A stretch of 56,003 nt of DNA from Candidatus Acidulidesulfobacter diazotrophicus (GCA_004195025.1 SGBB01000014.1:1-56003), one strand, 5' to 3'. Positions 28,593 to 38,312 are shown, numbered from the stretch's first letter. A program made the numbers and translations. The notes: a model not told the origin generated them from the sequence alone.

Positions 28593-29186
28593 ATGAACGA
28601 AAAACTCGAACAACTTCATTTCACAAATGATTATACTGTCTTAGATTACTATAATCTTCCAGAGGGAAGTCCCTATCAACTTATAGAAGGAGACTTGGTA
28701 ATGAGTCCATCGCCTACTACAGAACACCAATCTATTTCAAGAAATGTTGAATTTTTAATTTTAAATTATGTTAAAAAAAATAACTTAGGCATAGTATTTA
28801 ATGCTCCGATTGACGTATATCTTGATGATATCAATGCGTATCAACCTGATATAATATTTATTTTAAATAAAAATAAGAGCATTATACAAAAAAAAGGTAT
28901 TAAAGGTGCGCCAGATCTTGTAATAGAAATACTTTCCCCTTCTTCTTTATATTACGATACAAAAACTAAAAAAAATGTTTATGAAAGAATAGGCGTAAAA
29001 GAATATATTATAATAGATCCTGAAGAAAAAACAATTGATATATTTTTATCTAAACCAAGCGATGCCGCCTGCAGTAATAAATTTGTGCATTCTAAAATAG
29101 ATTATAAAGACGCTAAAACATTATATATTGAAACTTTAGGATTAAATATAGACTTATCTGAAATATTTCAAAGCGACGTAGAATGA
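28593..29186 (+). CDS. Uma2-family (DUF820) putative endonuclease
   Basis: 197 residues with the Uma2 layout: YQLIEGDLVMSPSPTTEHQ, then a long helix, VFNAPIDVYL, YQPDIIFI with the metal-binding Asp, and APDLVIEILSPSS with the Asp/Glu pair of a PD-(D/E)xK-like fold, then VKEYIIIDPEEKTIDIF. These proteins are abundant accessory genes, best known from cyanobacteria, probably DNases of mobile or defence origin. It has its own AT-rich promoter region and no obvious partner gene. Confidence 0.9.
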   Translation: MNEKLEQLHFTNDYTVLDYYNLPEGSPYQLIEGDLVMSPSPTTEHQSISRNVEFLILNYVKKNNLGIVFNAPIDVYLDDINAYQPDIIFILNKNKSIIQKKGIKGAPDLVIEILSPSSLYYDTKTKKNVYERIGVKEYIIIDPEEKTIDIFLSKPSDAACSNKFVHSKIDYKDAKTLYIETLGLNIDLSEIFQSDVE

Positions 29187-29220
29187 CTTAATTATTCTTA
29201 AAAAGCTCAATTAACATTAT

Positions 29221-29292
29221 CGGGAGCAGGATTTGTCCGCAACTGCTGTTGATACTATAATCCCCTGCCTTTAGGCATAGGGAGTATGTCAA
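29221..29292 (+). mobile_element. Right-end scar of an IS200/IS605 (TnpB-type) element
   Basis: A G+C-richer patch contains the hairpin CCCCTGCCTTTAGGCATAGGG followed by AGTATGTCAA, the kind of ending seen in IS200/IS605 elements. The plus frame just before it (REQDLSATAVDTIIPCL, then stop) could be the last residues of a TnpB. No transposase remains, so this is a decayed end. Assignment is by eye. Confidence 0.4.
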
Positions 29293-29376
29293 TTCAGTTT
29301 CAGCTGTCATTGTAATATTAATAAATATATAAATACCAATATTAAGGAAAATAAAATAAATAATTTATTATATGTT

Positions 29377-30036
29377 TTATTTATGAGTAATATTTCTTGA
29401 ATTAAGCTGAATAAGATTCTCAATATAACTTCTATTTTTTGTCATAGCATCGTTTTCCATCATTTTTTTATAAATAGCAACAGCATTTTTAGGCTTGCCT
29501 ATCATAGTATAAATAGAAGCTTCTTCAAGCATTGCGTATTCTTGAAGTTTAACGTTGTTTATTTTAGCCATTTTCTTTAGATAATTAATAGACTTCAAGT
29601 TATTTTTCTGATTTAATTCAGCCGTTACGATATTACTGTAAGCTAAATAACTGATATTATTTTTATGAGGAATAGGAAAACGGTCGGTATATTTTTTAAA
29701 ATATTTTATAGATTTTTTATAATTTCTTAATAATAAATAATCGGAACCTATATAAAAATTTGAAATAACTTCTGCTTTTGTCCCGTTATATTTTGTTTTT
29801 AGCTGTTTCAGAATAATAATAGATTTTTTTATATTTTTTAGATTTCCGGTTTTTGAAGTTCCTACAGAAAGATAAAGTCTGATCCCTTTTCCTAATAAAG
29901 TATAAGCTTTATTCTCTCTATAACCGTTATAATATCTATATCCTAATAAACCCCCTATTACAATCAAAACGCCGATAGAAAAAAAAATAATCAATATTTT
30001 TTTCTTTTTTAAAAAACCTGCTAAGTCAATCGCCAT
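29377..30036 (-). CDS. Membrane-anchored TPR protein (YfgM/Tol-like)
   Basis: 219 residues. A basic N-terminus (FLKKKK) precedes one TM helix (about 14-32), then TPR-like helical pairs cover the rest (YIGSDYLLLRNYKKSIKYFK, TMIGKPKNAVAIYKKMM). The topology is a cytoplasmic N-terminus with a periplasmic TPR domain, like YfgM or similar envelope scaffolds. It is followed by the PHP gene on the same strand after about 125 bp; no direct coupling is seen. The exact partner is unknown. Confidence 0.65.
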   Translation of the reverse strand: MAIDLAGFLKKKKILIIFFSIGVLIVIGGLLGYRYYNGYRENKAYTLLGKGIRLYLSVGTSKTGNLKNIKKSIIILKQLKTKYNGTKAEVISNFYIGSDYLLLRNYKKSIKYFKKYTDRFPIPHKNNISYLAYSNIVTAELNQKNNLKSINYLKKMAKINNVKLQEYAMLEEASIYTMIGKPKNAVAIYKKMMENDAMTKNRSYIENLIQLNSRNITHK

Positions 30037-30161
30037 GTTTTATTGTCCTTATTAATATTAATTGTTATTATATATAAATTGCTATATTTTATTATATTTA
30101 TTATCCTTATTAATTATTATTTTGTATAATTTTCTTAAAAACTGATTTATACAATGTTTTA

Positions 30162-30833
30162 TCAAATATAATAATATTTATCGGCTAAAGTTTTAGCATT
30201 ATTTTTAATTTCTTCTAAATCATGCCCGTTAAGTCCGGCGCCAAAAGCAATATTGTTATAAATATTTTCATCTAAAATATCGTTAGGTGAATGTGCATCG
30301 CTGGAAATTATTAATTTTGCGCCTGTATGTTTAGCAACTTGAAAGACAAGACCGTTTGACAAACAATGTCCTTTTCTATAAGTCAGTTCAAGATATATAT
30401 TTTTATTTTTGGCTATTAGAGCCTCTTCTTCGGTTAATAATCCCGGATGCGCCAGAATATCAATGTCTTCGTTTAATGCCGCTAAATTAGTTCCTTTCTC
30501 AACAGGTTCGCTTAAAGTTTCGCCATGCACTACGATTATTTTAGCGCCTGATTTTCTTGCCAAGTTGACGGCTTCGCCGATTAAAGAAGGGGGTACATGC
30601 GTAATCTCAACTCCGGGCAAGACTCTAAACTTATTATTATTTTTAATATTTTCGGTATTAATTCTATCGCTTATTTTAATAATATTGGACAATATAAATT
30701 CAATATTGGAAAAATCTGCATGGTCGGTAATCGCCAGAGTGTCTATGCCGGAATAAACCGCTCTTCTAATAAGTTCGGACGGCACTAACTCGCCATCAGA
30801 AAATAATGTATGTGTATGAAAATCTGCTATCAA
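30162..30833 (-). CDS. PHP-domain phosphoesterase
   Basis: 223 residues. The metal-binding motifs of the PHP family are present: DFHTHTLFSDG at the N-terminus, AITDHADFSN, a VLPGVEITHV strand, IVVHGETL, LAHPGLL and the late ISSDAHSP. Such proteins hydrolyse phosphate esters or nucleotides; the substrate is not predictable here. The start is TTG at 30833, supported by GGAG 7 nt upstream and by coupling to the miaB stop (4-nt TTGA overlap). It therefore lies in one operon with miaB. Confidence 0.85.
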   Translation of the reverse strand: MIADFHTHTLFSDGELVPSELIRRAVYSGIDTLAITDHADFSNIEFILSNIIKISDRINTENIKNNNKFRVLPGVEITHVPPSLIGEAVNLARKSGAKIIVVHGETLSEPVEKGTNLAALNEDIDILAHPGLLTEEEALIAKNKNIYLELTYRKGHCLSNGLVFQVAKHTGAKLIISSDAHSPNDILDENIYNNIAFGAGLNGHDLEEIKNNAKTLADKYYYI

Positions 30834-32398
30834 ATAATTTCTCCGTATAATTTATTATTTATAACTTCAGTTATTTTAACTTTGGCGGCATTATTTTCAA
30901 AATTATCAAAATTTAATCCCGAATTTTTTAAATATATTGCCCTTTCGTTTAAAGTAGTTCCTTTATAAAATATACCTTTATTAATTATTTCTGAATTATA
31001 GTCATCGTTTTCCTGTATTTTTTCTATTATAACATCATAATCTTTTCCTATCAATTTATTTAAAGAGAACGTAAAAATATTTTTTTGCAAATCAAATAAT
31101 TTATTTAATCTTTCTTTTTTTATATTTAAAGGAACATCATCTTTGTAATTTAAAGCTGCGGTAAAAGGTCTCGGCGAATAGTTAAATCCGTAAATAAATT
31201 CAAACTCTATTTCTTTCAATAAAGACAAAGTTAATTCAAAATCTTCTTCCGATTCTCCCGGAAAGCCTACAATTATGTCGGTTGATAATAATATTTCAGG
31301 ACAACTTAATTTAATTTTTTTTATAAGATTTAAATAATGGTTTCCGTCATAGCCTCTGTTCATTAATTTCAATATTCTATCGGAACCTGATTGAACCGGC
31401 AAATGCAAACATTTTGATATTTTATTTTCTTTTCCGATTAAATCTATTACTTCAGCGCTCATATCCTTAGGATGAGACGTTAAAAATTTTATTTTCTTTA
31501 TATTTTTATTCTCTGCAATTTTTTTTAAAAGATATATAAAATTATAATCAGGATTATCAGGAGATTTATAAGAATTTACATTTTGCCCTAATAAAACAAT
31601 TTCTTGAACATTTTTTTTAGCATATTTTTCAACGGTGTTAAGTAAAATATTCAAAGGAATAGATTTTTCTCTTCCTCTGACATGCGGAACTATGCAATAG
31701 CTGCAATAATTATCGCACCCTTCCGTTATTTTTAAATATTCCGTATAATTTAATGCGCCTTTTTTTTCAGACCTGAGGTTAAAAGATTTTTCTATCCTTT
31801 TATAATAACTTTCATTTTTAAATTTATTTGTATATAAATTTTCAATATTTTTATTTTTATTATTTATATCGGATTTGCCGTCTGTACTATCGCAAACGAT
31901 TACATTGTTATCTGTATTGTTCTCTATCTTATTATATATATAATTATCACTATTATTATTTTTATTATTACTTATTATATTGTTATTAATGTTATTAAAT
32001 AAAATTTTAAATTCTTTTTCAAGTATATCGGGAATAGACAAAATATTTTCAGGACTTACATAATAATTTATATGTAATTCTTTAAGGTCTAATTCTTTCG
32101 CCTGTTTTATTTTTTTATTTTTATTTAAGTTTATGTTTTGTTTAATCTTTTGTTGAGCATAACATCCCGCAAGTATTATTTTTTTATTTTTATCTATACG
32201 TCCGATATCGGACATTATTTTATGGTCTGCATTGTCTCTAACACTGCAAGTATTTAAAATTATAATATTTGCATCATTTAAAGAAGCCGCCTTTTTAAAT
32301 CCTTTAAAAATTAGGCTTTCTTCAAGCAAAGACGAATCGTGAAAATTCATCTGGCAGCCATAAGTTTTAATGTAAAACTTGAGAGTTTCCATTGTCAT
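30830..32398 (-). CDS. miaB: MiaB, tRNA 2-methylthio-N6-isopentenyladenosine-37 synthase
   Basis: A radical SAM methylthiotransferase that adds the 2-methylthio group to i6A37 of tRNAs. The N-terminal MTTase domain has IKTYGCQMNFHDS, ILNTCSVRDNA and ILAGCYAQQ, giving the three cluster cysteines. The radical SAM motif is EGCDNYCSYCIVPHVRGRE, followed by VLLGQNVNSY, HLPVQSGSD and DIIVGFPGE. A TRAM-like C-terminus follows. An Asn-rich insert of about 50 residues sits between the MTTase and SAM domains, which is unusual for this enzyme. The open frame extends to a TTG at 32410; I place the start at the ATG at 32398 because no Shine-Dalgarno sequence supports the TTG. Confidence 0.93.
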   Translation of the reverse strand: MTMETLKFYIKTYGCQMNFHDSSLLEESLIFKGFKKAASLNDANIIILNTCSVRDNADHKIMSDIGRIDKNKKIILAGCYAQQKIKQNINLNKNKKIKQAKELDLKELHINYYVSPENILSIPDILEKEFKILFNNINNNIISNNKNNNSDNYIYNKIENNTDNNVIVCDSTDGKSDINNKNKNIENLYTNKFKNESYYKRIEKSFNLRSEKKGALNYTEYLKITEGCDNYCSYCIVPHVRGREKSIPLNILLNTVEKYAKKNVQEIVLLGQNVNSYKSPDNPDYNFIYLLKKIAENKNIKKIKFLTSHPKDMSAEVIDLIGKENKISKCLHLPVQSGSDRILKLMNRGYDGNHYLNLIKKIKLSCPEILLSTDIIVGFPGESEEDFELTLSLLKEIEFEFIYGFNYSPRPFTAALNYKDDVPLNIKKERLNKLFDLQKNIFTFSLNKLIGKDYDVIIEKIQENDDYNSEIINKGIFYKGTTLNERAIYLKNSGLNFDNFENNAAKVKITEVINNKLYGEII

Positions 32399-32451
32399 AA
32401 GTTTGCTCAATGTAGTAATGTAAATAAATTAAATAAGAAAAGAAAAAAAAT

Positions 32452-32736
32452 TCAAATATTTTCTTTTATGAGGTTGTTTTTGCAGATTTTACTCATTTTA
32501 AAAAACGGTACTAATTTTTCTTTTACTTTAATATTTTCTCCTGTTTTTGGATTTCTTCCGTCATATGATTTATATTCTTTTATTTTAAAGCTGCCAAAAC
32601 CTCTTATTTCTATTCTTCTTTGTTGAACAATGGCTTCTATCATAGTTTCCAATATAGAGTTTACGATTGCTTCCGCTAATTTAGCGGAAATTTTATTTTG
32701 CTCCGCAAATAATTCTATAAATTCCGCTTTATTCAT
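32452..32736 (-). CDS. HU/IHF-family DNA-bending protein
   Basis: 94 residues, the normal HU/IHF length. MNKAEFIELFAEQ opens the first helix and RRIEIRGFGSFKIKEYKSYD is the beta arm. GRNPKTGENIKV contains the DNA-intercalating proline (RNPKTG). It is nearer IHF-beta than HU by the RRIEIRGFGSF segment. I start at the ATG at 32736, with GAGG five bases upstream, rather than the GTG at 32742 given by the longest frame. It lies between priA and miaB on the same strand. Confidence 0.93.
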   Translation of the reverse strand: MNKAEFIELFAEQNKISAKLAEAIVNSILETMIEAIVQQRRIEIRGFGSFKIKEYKSYDGRNPKTGENIKVKEKLVPFFKMSKICKNNLIKENI

Positions 32737-32863
32737 ACTCACCTCTAGATATTAAATGATATATGCAGTAAAATAATTTATTAATTTTACTAATTTTAGA
32801 TATAACTGAATTATTGCTAAAAATCAATATACCGCAAGATAATTTGCTAAGTTTTTTATATTA

Positions 32864-35143
32864 TCACATAAGAACGTCAGGGTCAACATCTATAACTATT
32901 TTTCTAGAAATAAAAAATTTATTAAGTTCAGATTTATTTTTAATAATATCTATAAAGTTATGCATATATGAAATATTTTTTTCACCTGGTATTAAAGGTG
33001 ATTTTATAATTATTTGAAATCTAAAATTATTATTTAACTTAGAAATTGGACAGGGAGAAGGACCTAAAACAGAAATTTTTTTAAATTCAGTATTTTCTTT
33101 GATTGATTCACTTATTATTTTTTTTAAAAAAAACGCTCTTTCTTGTAATTTATCAAAATCTTTATCAGTTAATCTCAACGTAATAATTTTAGCATAAGGA
33201 GGATAAGAATATTCTTTTCTTAAACTTAATTCTTTTTCAAAAAATCCTTCAATATCATGTTTTGATGCATATTGAATAACGTAGTTTGTACTATTGAACG
33301 TTTGAAAAATTACATTTCCGGGCATATCCCCCCTCCCCGCTCTTCCGGATACCTGCATTAGCATTTGAAAAGTTTTTTCGGCACTCCTAAAGTCGGGAAT
33401 ATTTAAAAGACTATCTGCCGAAATTACGACAACCAAACCTACATTTGGAAAATCATGACCTTTTGCGACTATTTGAGTACCGATCAGTATATCTATCATA
33501 CCGTTATTCATTTTATTGAAAATATCTGAACCTATTTTTTTATTTCTGCCGATATCCGAATCTATTCTTGCAATTTTAGCGCTATCTCCAAATAATTCAT
33601 TTACTTTATCTTCTAATTTTTGTATACCTATTCCATAAGGCTCTATATTATCGCTTAAACATTCAGGGCATAGTTTTGGAACTTCTTCCGTATAATTACA
33701 GTAGTGACATTTTAGGAAACTTTTTTCATAGTTTTTCCCTTTATGATATACCATAGAAACAGCGCAGTTTTTGCAAATAAATTGATGACCGCATGATTTA
33801 CATATAATAAAAGTTGAAAATCCGCGTCTGTTTAAAAATAATAGCACCTGTCTTTTTTGATTTACATTTTCTATAGTTTCATTTCTTGAAATTTCTGAAA
33901 GCATTTCATCGCTAAAATTGATATTTTTATTATTATTTAAATTATTTGATTTAAATTCATTTTTTAAATCAATAATTTTAATTTCAGGAAGATATCTGCC
34001 CGAAACTCTTTCTTTTATGTTAATGTACTCATATTTTTTTATTGTTTTTGCGTTGTAAAATGATTCTAATGAAGGAGTTGCAGAACCTAAGACTGCCACC
34101 GAATTACTTTTTTTTGCAAGCATAACGGCTATATCTCTTGCATTATATAAAAATTCAGATTCTTGTTTATATGAGCTGTCATGTTCCTCATCTACAATAA
34201 TAAGTCCAGGTTTAATTAATGGGGCAAAAATAGCAGATCTGGCTCCTAAAACTATTTTGATTTCTCCGGATAATATTTTAAACCAGTTAATTAATTTTTC
34301 TTTTTTTGCAATTTTACTATGAAATATTGCAAATTCATGAGGATTTAACATTTTAGAGAATCTTTTCTTCATTATATCAATAAATTGATTTGTAATATAT
34401 ATTTCAGGAACAATAATAATGACTTGCTTATTTAAACTTAAAGTATATTCTAATAAATTAAGATAAATTTCAGTTTTTCCGCTTGCGGTTACGCCGTGCA
34501 ATAAAAATGTTTTATAAAAATTTTCTTTAATTGGTTCTTTAATAGTTTCAATAGCTTTTAGCTGGTCTTCGGTTAATTTTAAATAATCGGCGGTGTCTGT
34601 TGCAGTATCAGTTATAGAGATTGCAGAATAAGGGACAGGCGAAGAAATAGATGAGGAAATAATAGAAGAAACGACGGGAACGTCGGTTGAATTACTATTG
34701 TTTTTATTGTTACTATTCCCTCTTGGAGCATTAATGTTAATATTGCTTTTATCTAAATTTTTATTATTTTTATTTTGATTGTTATATTCGGCATAGACAT
34801 CCAATAGATGAAAATTTTTTGCGTCTATTGACGGCAATGCAGTATCTAAAACACGCGCAATACTTTCGTGATAATATGATGCAAGCCAATTATAAAAATT
34901 TAAATGATTTTGATTAAAAAATGAATTTTTAGAAATAGATATTATTTTTTTTAAATTAGCGCTCTTTGACGGATATGCCGAATTTATAGAAGATACAAAT
35001 CCATATGTTTTTCTGCTCTTTAGCGGTACTATTACAGGTGAGCCGATTTGCAAAAGATTTAAGAATACTTCCGGTACTAAATAGGTCAATGCATAATCCA
35101 ACCCGCTTTTAGGCACTATTATTTCAGCTTTAGTTTCGCTCAT
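32864..35143 (-). CDS. priA: PriA, primosomal replication-restart helicase
   Basis: 759 residues. The N-terminal DNA-binding domain has PLKSRKTYGFV. The helicase core shows LLHGVTASGKTEIYLNLLEY (Walker A), VDEEHDSSYKQE (DEEH box) and VAVLGSATPSLES. Zinc ligands appear in pairs (CKSCGHQFICKNC, CHYCNY, CPEC). Motifs V and VI are IGTQIVAKGHDFPNVGLVVV and QVSGRAGRG. It reloads the replisome at stalled forks. An Asn/Ser/Thr-rich insert of about 70 residues (about 125-195) separates the N-terminal domain from the helicase core. The ATG follows an AT-rich region that also holds the MITE-like repeat at 35216-35306. Confidence 0.95.
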   Translation of the reverse strand: MSETKAEIIVPKSGLDYALTYLVPEVFLNLLQIGSPVIVPLKSRKTYGFVSSINSAYPSKSANLKKIISISKNSFFNQNHLNFYNWLASYYHESIARVLDTALPSIDAKNFHLLDVYAEYNNQNKNNKNLDKSNININAPRGNSNNKNNSNSTDVPVVSSIISSSISSPVPYSAISITDTATDTADYLKLTEDQLKAIETIKEPIKENFYKTFLLHGVTASGKTEIYLNLLEYTLSLNKQVIIIVPEIYITNQFIDIMKKRFSKMLNPHEFAIFHSKIAKKEKLINWFKILSGEIKIVLGARSAIFAPLIKPGLIIVDEEHDSSYKQESEFLYNARDIAVMLAKKSNSVAVLGSATPSLESFYNAKTIKKYEYINIKERVSGRYLPEIKIIDLKNEFKSNNLNNNKNINFSDEMLSEISRNETIENVNQKRQVLLFLNRRGFSTFIICKSCGHQFICKNCAVSMVYHKGKNYEKSFLKCHYCNYTEEVPKLCPECLSDNIEPYGIGIQKLEDKVNELFGDSAKIARIDSDIGRNKKIGSDIFNKMNNGMIDILIGTQIVAKGHDFPNVGLVVVISADSLLNIPDFRSAEKTFQMLMQVSGRAGRGDMPGNVIFQTFNSTNYVIQYASKHDIEGFFEKELSLRKEYSYPPYAKIITLRLTDKDFDKLQERAFFLKKIISESIKENTEFKKISVLGPSPCPISKLNNNFRFQIIIKSPLIPGEKNISYMHNFIDIIKNKSELNKFFISRKIVIDVDPDVLM

Positions 35144-35215
35144 GCATACAATTATAATTCATTACCTTAAAAATTAACATAATAAAATATAATATAACAT
35201 AAATTTATATTTACC

Positions 35216-35306
35216 CAAAATTGCCGATAAAATTTGTTAAAAGTATTACAATTTATTGAAGAACATTAGATGCCCGCAATAATTAAATTTTCTATCGGCA
35301 ATTTTG
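35216..35306. repeat. Short MITE-like inverted-repeat element
   Basis: CAAAATTGCCGATA at 35216-35229 is exactly inverted at 35293-35306, with 63 bp between. Nearly the same terminus occurs at 47849 at the edge of another element. Too short to encode anything; probably a non-autonomous element or its internal deletion, located between the radical SAM gene and priA. Confidence 0.6.
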
Positions 35307-35314
35307 AGATTTAT

Positions 35315-36775
35315 TTAATTATTTTTATTTGAACGAGTTTTATTTTTATTTTTACCGCCTTCAAGCGGATATAATTGTCTTCTGTAATATTCTTCTTCAT
35401 TAAGTTCAAGTTTTTCTCCGCTTTTTGCAATAACAAATTTGCCGTTTCCGAATTCTTCAGACCAGACTTTATCGGCTATTTCTGCATAAGATGAAGAGTA
35501 TTTATCCATATCGTCTTTTAGAGTTGTTATAATAGACCCTCCTCCTTCCTGCGTTGCTTTTGCATTTCCTTTTGCAACAATTTTTCGTAAAATTTGCGGG
35601 TGATCAATTATCATACATGGACGAAGTCTGTTTTTTATTTTAATCTGCTCGCTTCTTATAGAATTAAAATATGTTGAATTCAATATTTCTTCAATTGATT
35701 TGTCAAATACATTGTCTGCAGCAAATTGCGCAAATACGCACGGCTCTACCCCTCCGTTAGCATTTATATGCAGATATACCCTTCCGCCCGAAAGACATCC
35801 ATGAGAAAGCACTCCGTCATTCCAAAAATCGGCGACAACAATAGGTTTAGTCTCTCTTATTTCCGCTACCATTTTCCTTCTATAATTTCTTTGTTCGGGA
35901 GTCGGCATTAATTTGACGTCAGGCTCTCTTCCAATAGGTATATAATTAAAATACCACCCTAAAAAACATCCCTGTTTAATATAAAAATCAATAAATTCAT
36001 TACTCACTATAATTTCATTATTAAATTTTGTAGCGGTAGCCGAAAAACCGAAAAGTATTCCGTTATCCTTGAGATATTGCATAGCCGATACTATTTTTTT
36101 AAAATGACCTTTGCCTCTTCTTTCATCCGTTTCAGCTTCAAAACCTTCAACGCTTATACACGGAAAAACATTCCCAAGTTCCGCAAGTTGTTCCGCCATT
36201 TTTCCGTTAATTAATGAACCGTTGGTATACACCTGAAAATAACAATCGCTGTTTCTTTTAAAAATATCAATCAAATCTTTTCTGACGAAAGGTTCTCCGC
36301 CCGATATAGTATAAAAAAATATTCCATAGCTTTTTCCTTCGTCTATTATCTGATTTATTTTTTCAAAAGATAATTTATCTTCTCTTGTGTAATTAGCGGA
36401 ATAGCATCCGTAGCATTTTAAATTGCAATGCATGCTGGGGCTTATTACATAAAAAAGCGGCGGATAAAACCCATTTCTTTCAATAAATGCCTTTCTTTTA
36501 TCACCGCTTAATAATAAAAAATTAGATATAAAGTTATCTAATATTTTCTTTTTAACATTTTTAGATAAGGAAGGTAATTTTCTTTTTAAGTTGACAAAAA
36601 TATGATCAAAAAATATTTTCCCTGCAGGCGCATTAAAATCGTTAAGTTTATCAGAAAGATTTATAATAGTTTCATCTTTTAAACGCGGTACTACATAATT
36701 GCTTGCCAGATATACACTTTTTTTTATGATATAATTTTTGAATTGATTATTTTTAACCGGAGATAATTGTTTCAT
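35315..36775 (-). CDS. Radical SAM / SPASM-type oxidoreductase
   Basis: 486 residues. A helical N-terminal region of about 120 residues precedes the radical SAM core: SPSMHCNLKCYGCYSANY (CxxxCxxC, cluster 1), TISGGEPFVRKDL and SVEGFEAETDERRGKGHF. A C-terminal SPASM-like region has HGCLSGGRVYLHINANGGVE followed by PCVFA, and RPCMIIDHP, giving auxiliary cluster cysteines. The family includes peptide- and cofactor-modifying enzymes. No precursor peptide gene is adjacent, so the substrate is unknown. It is transcribed alone, with AT-only DNA upstream. Confidence 0.85.
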   Translation of the reverse strand: MKQLSPVKNNQFKNYIIKKSVYLASNYVVPRLKDETIINLSDKLNDFNAPAGKIFFDHIFVNLKRKLPSLSKNVKKKILDNFISNFLLLSGDKRKAFIERNGFYPPLFYVISPSMHCNLKCYGCYSANYTREDKLSFEKINQIIDEGKSYGIFFYTISGGEPFVRKDLIDIFKRNSDCYFQVYTNGSLINGKMAEQLAELGNVFPCISVEGFEAETDERRGKGHFKKIVSAMQYLKDNGILFGFSATATKFNNEIIVSNEFIDFYIKQGCFLGWYFNYIPIGREPDVKLMPTPEQRNYRRKMVAEIRETKPIVVADFWNDGVLSHGCLSGGRVYLHINANGGVEPCVFAQFAADNVFDKSIEEILNSTYFNSIRSEQIKIKNRLRPCMIIDHPQILRKIVAKGNAKATQEGGGSIITTLKDDMDKYSSSYAEIADKVWSEEFGNGKFVIAKSGEKLELNEEEYYRRQLYPLEGGKNKNKTRSNKNN

Positions 36776-37391
36776 ATTAATGCCCCTCTTTATTATTTAT
36801 TTAAGTTTGTATAATTTTAATTTAACTAATTGCAATAAATTTAATTAAAAAAATTATAAAAGTAAATATAATATATTAACAGTAGTAATAATATAAAAAC
36901 AAAAAAATTGATATAAGCTTAGAAATATAACTTACAATAAAAATTTATTTATTGTAAACATTTAAAATTTTTCTCTCACCCCCCCATTTATTTATATCTT
37001 ATATTGTAATAATTTAATATTATAATGCAACTATAAACTTATACAATATAGCTTTTATGCCTTGTATGCTTGTATGATAGATTATAACTCTGGTTTTATA
37101 AAATTTCAAGCAATATCAATAATAATGGCAATAAATTTTGCTTTTAATATAACTTCTCAGAATTATTTTATATAAATTGCTATCAATAAAATAAATTAAT
37201 AAGCAGCTGTTAAATAAAGCGAAAATAAAACATTTTAATTTAATAACTTTAATAACTTTTATATTATATTTATATTATAAATTTTAAGACATTTTAATAT
37301 TGATATAAAATTTATAATATAATACAATTATTAAAGTATAATGTTTTGCAAGTTTAATTTGTTATTAGGTTTATACAATAAAGAATTACCT
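36776..37391. other. AT-rich intergenic region
   Basis: About 615 bp between the radical SAM gene and the tRNA gene. It is nearly all A and T apart from a short C run (CTCACCCCCCC). No gene or clear regulatory structure is visible. Confidence 0.5.
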
Positions 37392-37467
37392 GGGGGGTTA
37401 GCTCAGATGGCAGAGTGGCGCCTTCGCATGGCGCAGGTCGTGGGTTCGATTCCCATACCCTCCACCA
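37392..37467 (+). tRNA. tRNA-Ala (anticodon CGC), CCA encoded
   Basis: A full cloverleaf can be drawn: acceptor GGGGGGT pairs with ACCCTCC, D arm GCTC...GAGT, anticodon stem GCGCC/GGCGC with loop TTCGCAT, T arm GTGGG-TTCGATT-CCCAT, and CCA at 37465-37467. The loop places CGC at positions 34-36, reading GCG (alanine). The acceptor has the G3:U70 wobble pair, the identity element of tRNA-Ala, which supports the assignment. A partial copy of its 3' half lies at 38268-38312. Confidence 0.93.
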
Positions 37468-37597
37468 CTAATATCAAGGCTTTCAAGAATTATTAATTTT
37501 ATCATTTTCGTCTGCTATGCAAAAGGGATTGATTATTTTTAAAAATAGGTGTATAAATACTTATATAAGTATTTAAATTTTTAGAGGTACAAAAATT

Positions 37598-38125
37598 ATG
37601 TTAAACATAAAAGAAAAACAGGCGACAGGAACTCTGAACGAATTGTATCATACCGATTACTACACTTGGGCTATAACTAATGCAGAGCTTCTTAAAGAAG
37701 GCAAACTTAATGATGTTGATTATATTAACTTGGCGGAAGAGGTAAAAGACTTGGGAAATTCAGAATACTATAGACTTGTAAGTTTTTTTACAAATTTATT
37801 ATCTCACATGTATAAATGGGATAATCAACCTGAATTAAGAAGTAAGAGTTGGGAAAATACGATTAAAAATTCTATTAGAGGCATAACTTCAGCGTTAGAA
37901 AAAAATCCTGGATTAAAATATCAATCTACTTTTAACAATGCTTATATATCTGCGTGGAAGGATGCAAGATATATAATTTCTGATGATATAGACATGGATA
38001 TTAAATTTATTTCTAAACACTGTCCTTATACCTTCAAGGAAGTTATATATAAAGTATGTGAAATAGCGCCGGATAGGATTGATGAAGACGATATTGCTTT
38101 TCTTAAAAATTTACCTTTATTTTAA
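37598..38125 (+). CDS. DUF29-family protein
   Basis: 175 residues with the DUF29 pattern: LNELYHTDYYTWAITNAELL, DYINLAEEVKDLGNSEYYRL, then LLSHMYKWDNQPELRSKSWE and NTIKNSIRGI. The family is common in cyanobacteria and in scattered mobile contexts; function is unknown. Soluble, mostly helical, no signal peptide. It sits between the tRNA-Ala gene and the duplicated tRNA 3' end, so it is probably the cargo of a small integrated element. Confidence 0.88.
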   Translation: MLNIKEKQATGTLNELYHTDYYTWAITNAELLKEGKLNDVDYINLAEEVKDLGNSEYYRLVSFFTNLLSHMYKWDNQPELRSKSWENTIKNSIRGITSALEKNPGLKYQSTFNNAYISAWKDARYIISDDIDMDIKFISKHCPYTFKEVIYKVCEIAPDRIDEDDIAFLKNLPLF

Positions 38126-38267
38126 ATATTCCTTATTTTATTATGATAAAATTATTTAAAAAAGGAATAAGAAGGAATAAAAAAAGATAAATTAAAAAGG
38201 TCGTTAAAGGCAGAAAGTAAGCCGTAAAGCCGTTATTTTATTAAGTTTAAAAAATGTTTAAATTGCA

Positions 38268-38312
38268 TTCGCATGGCGCAGGTCGTGGGTTCTATTCTCA
38301 TACCCTCCACCA
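38268..38312 (+). repeat. Duplicated 3' half of tRNA-Ala (attachment-site-like)
   Basis: 45 bp from the anticodon loop (TTCGCATGGCGC) to the terminal ACCA repeat 37423-37467 with two mismatches in the T arm. There is no 5' half, so it is not a tRNA gene. A copy that runs exactly to the 3' end of a tRNA is what tRNA-targeting integrases leave. Confidence 0.85.

Noticed and set aside
29215-29300. Cobalamin-type riboswitch before the minus-strand TPR gene
   Set aside because: The G+C-rich patch lacks a B12 box and lies downstream, not upstream, of that gene; the hairpin fits an IS end better.
38268-38312. Second tRNA-Ala gene
   Set aside because: Only the part from the anticodon loop onward is present; no acceptor 5' strand or D arm, and the T arm carries mismatches.
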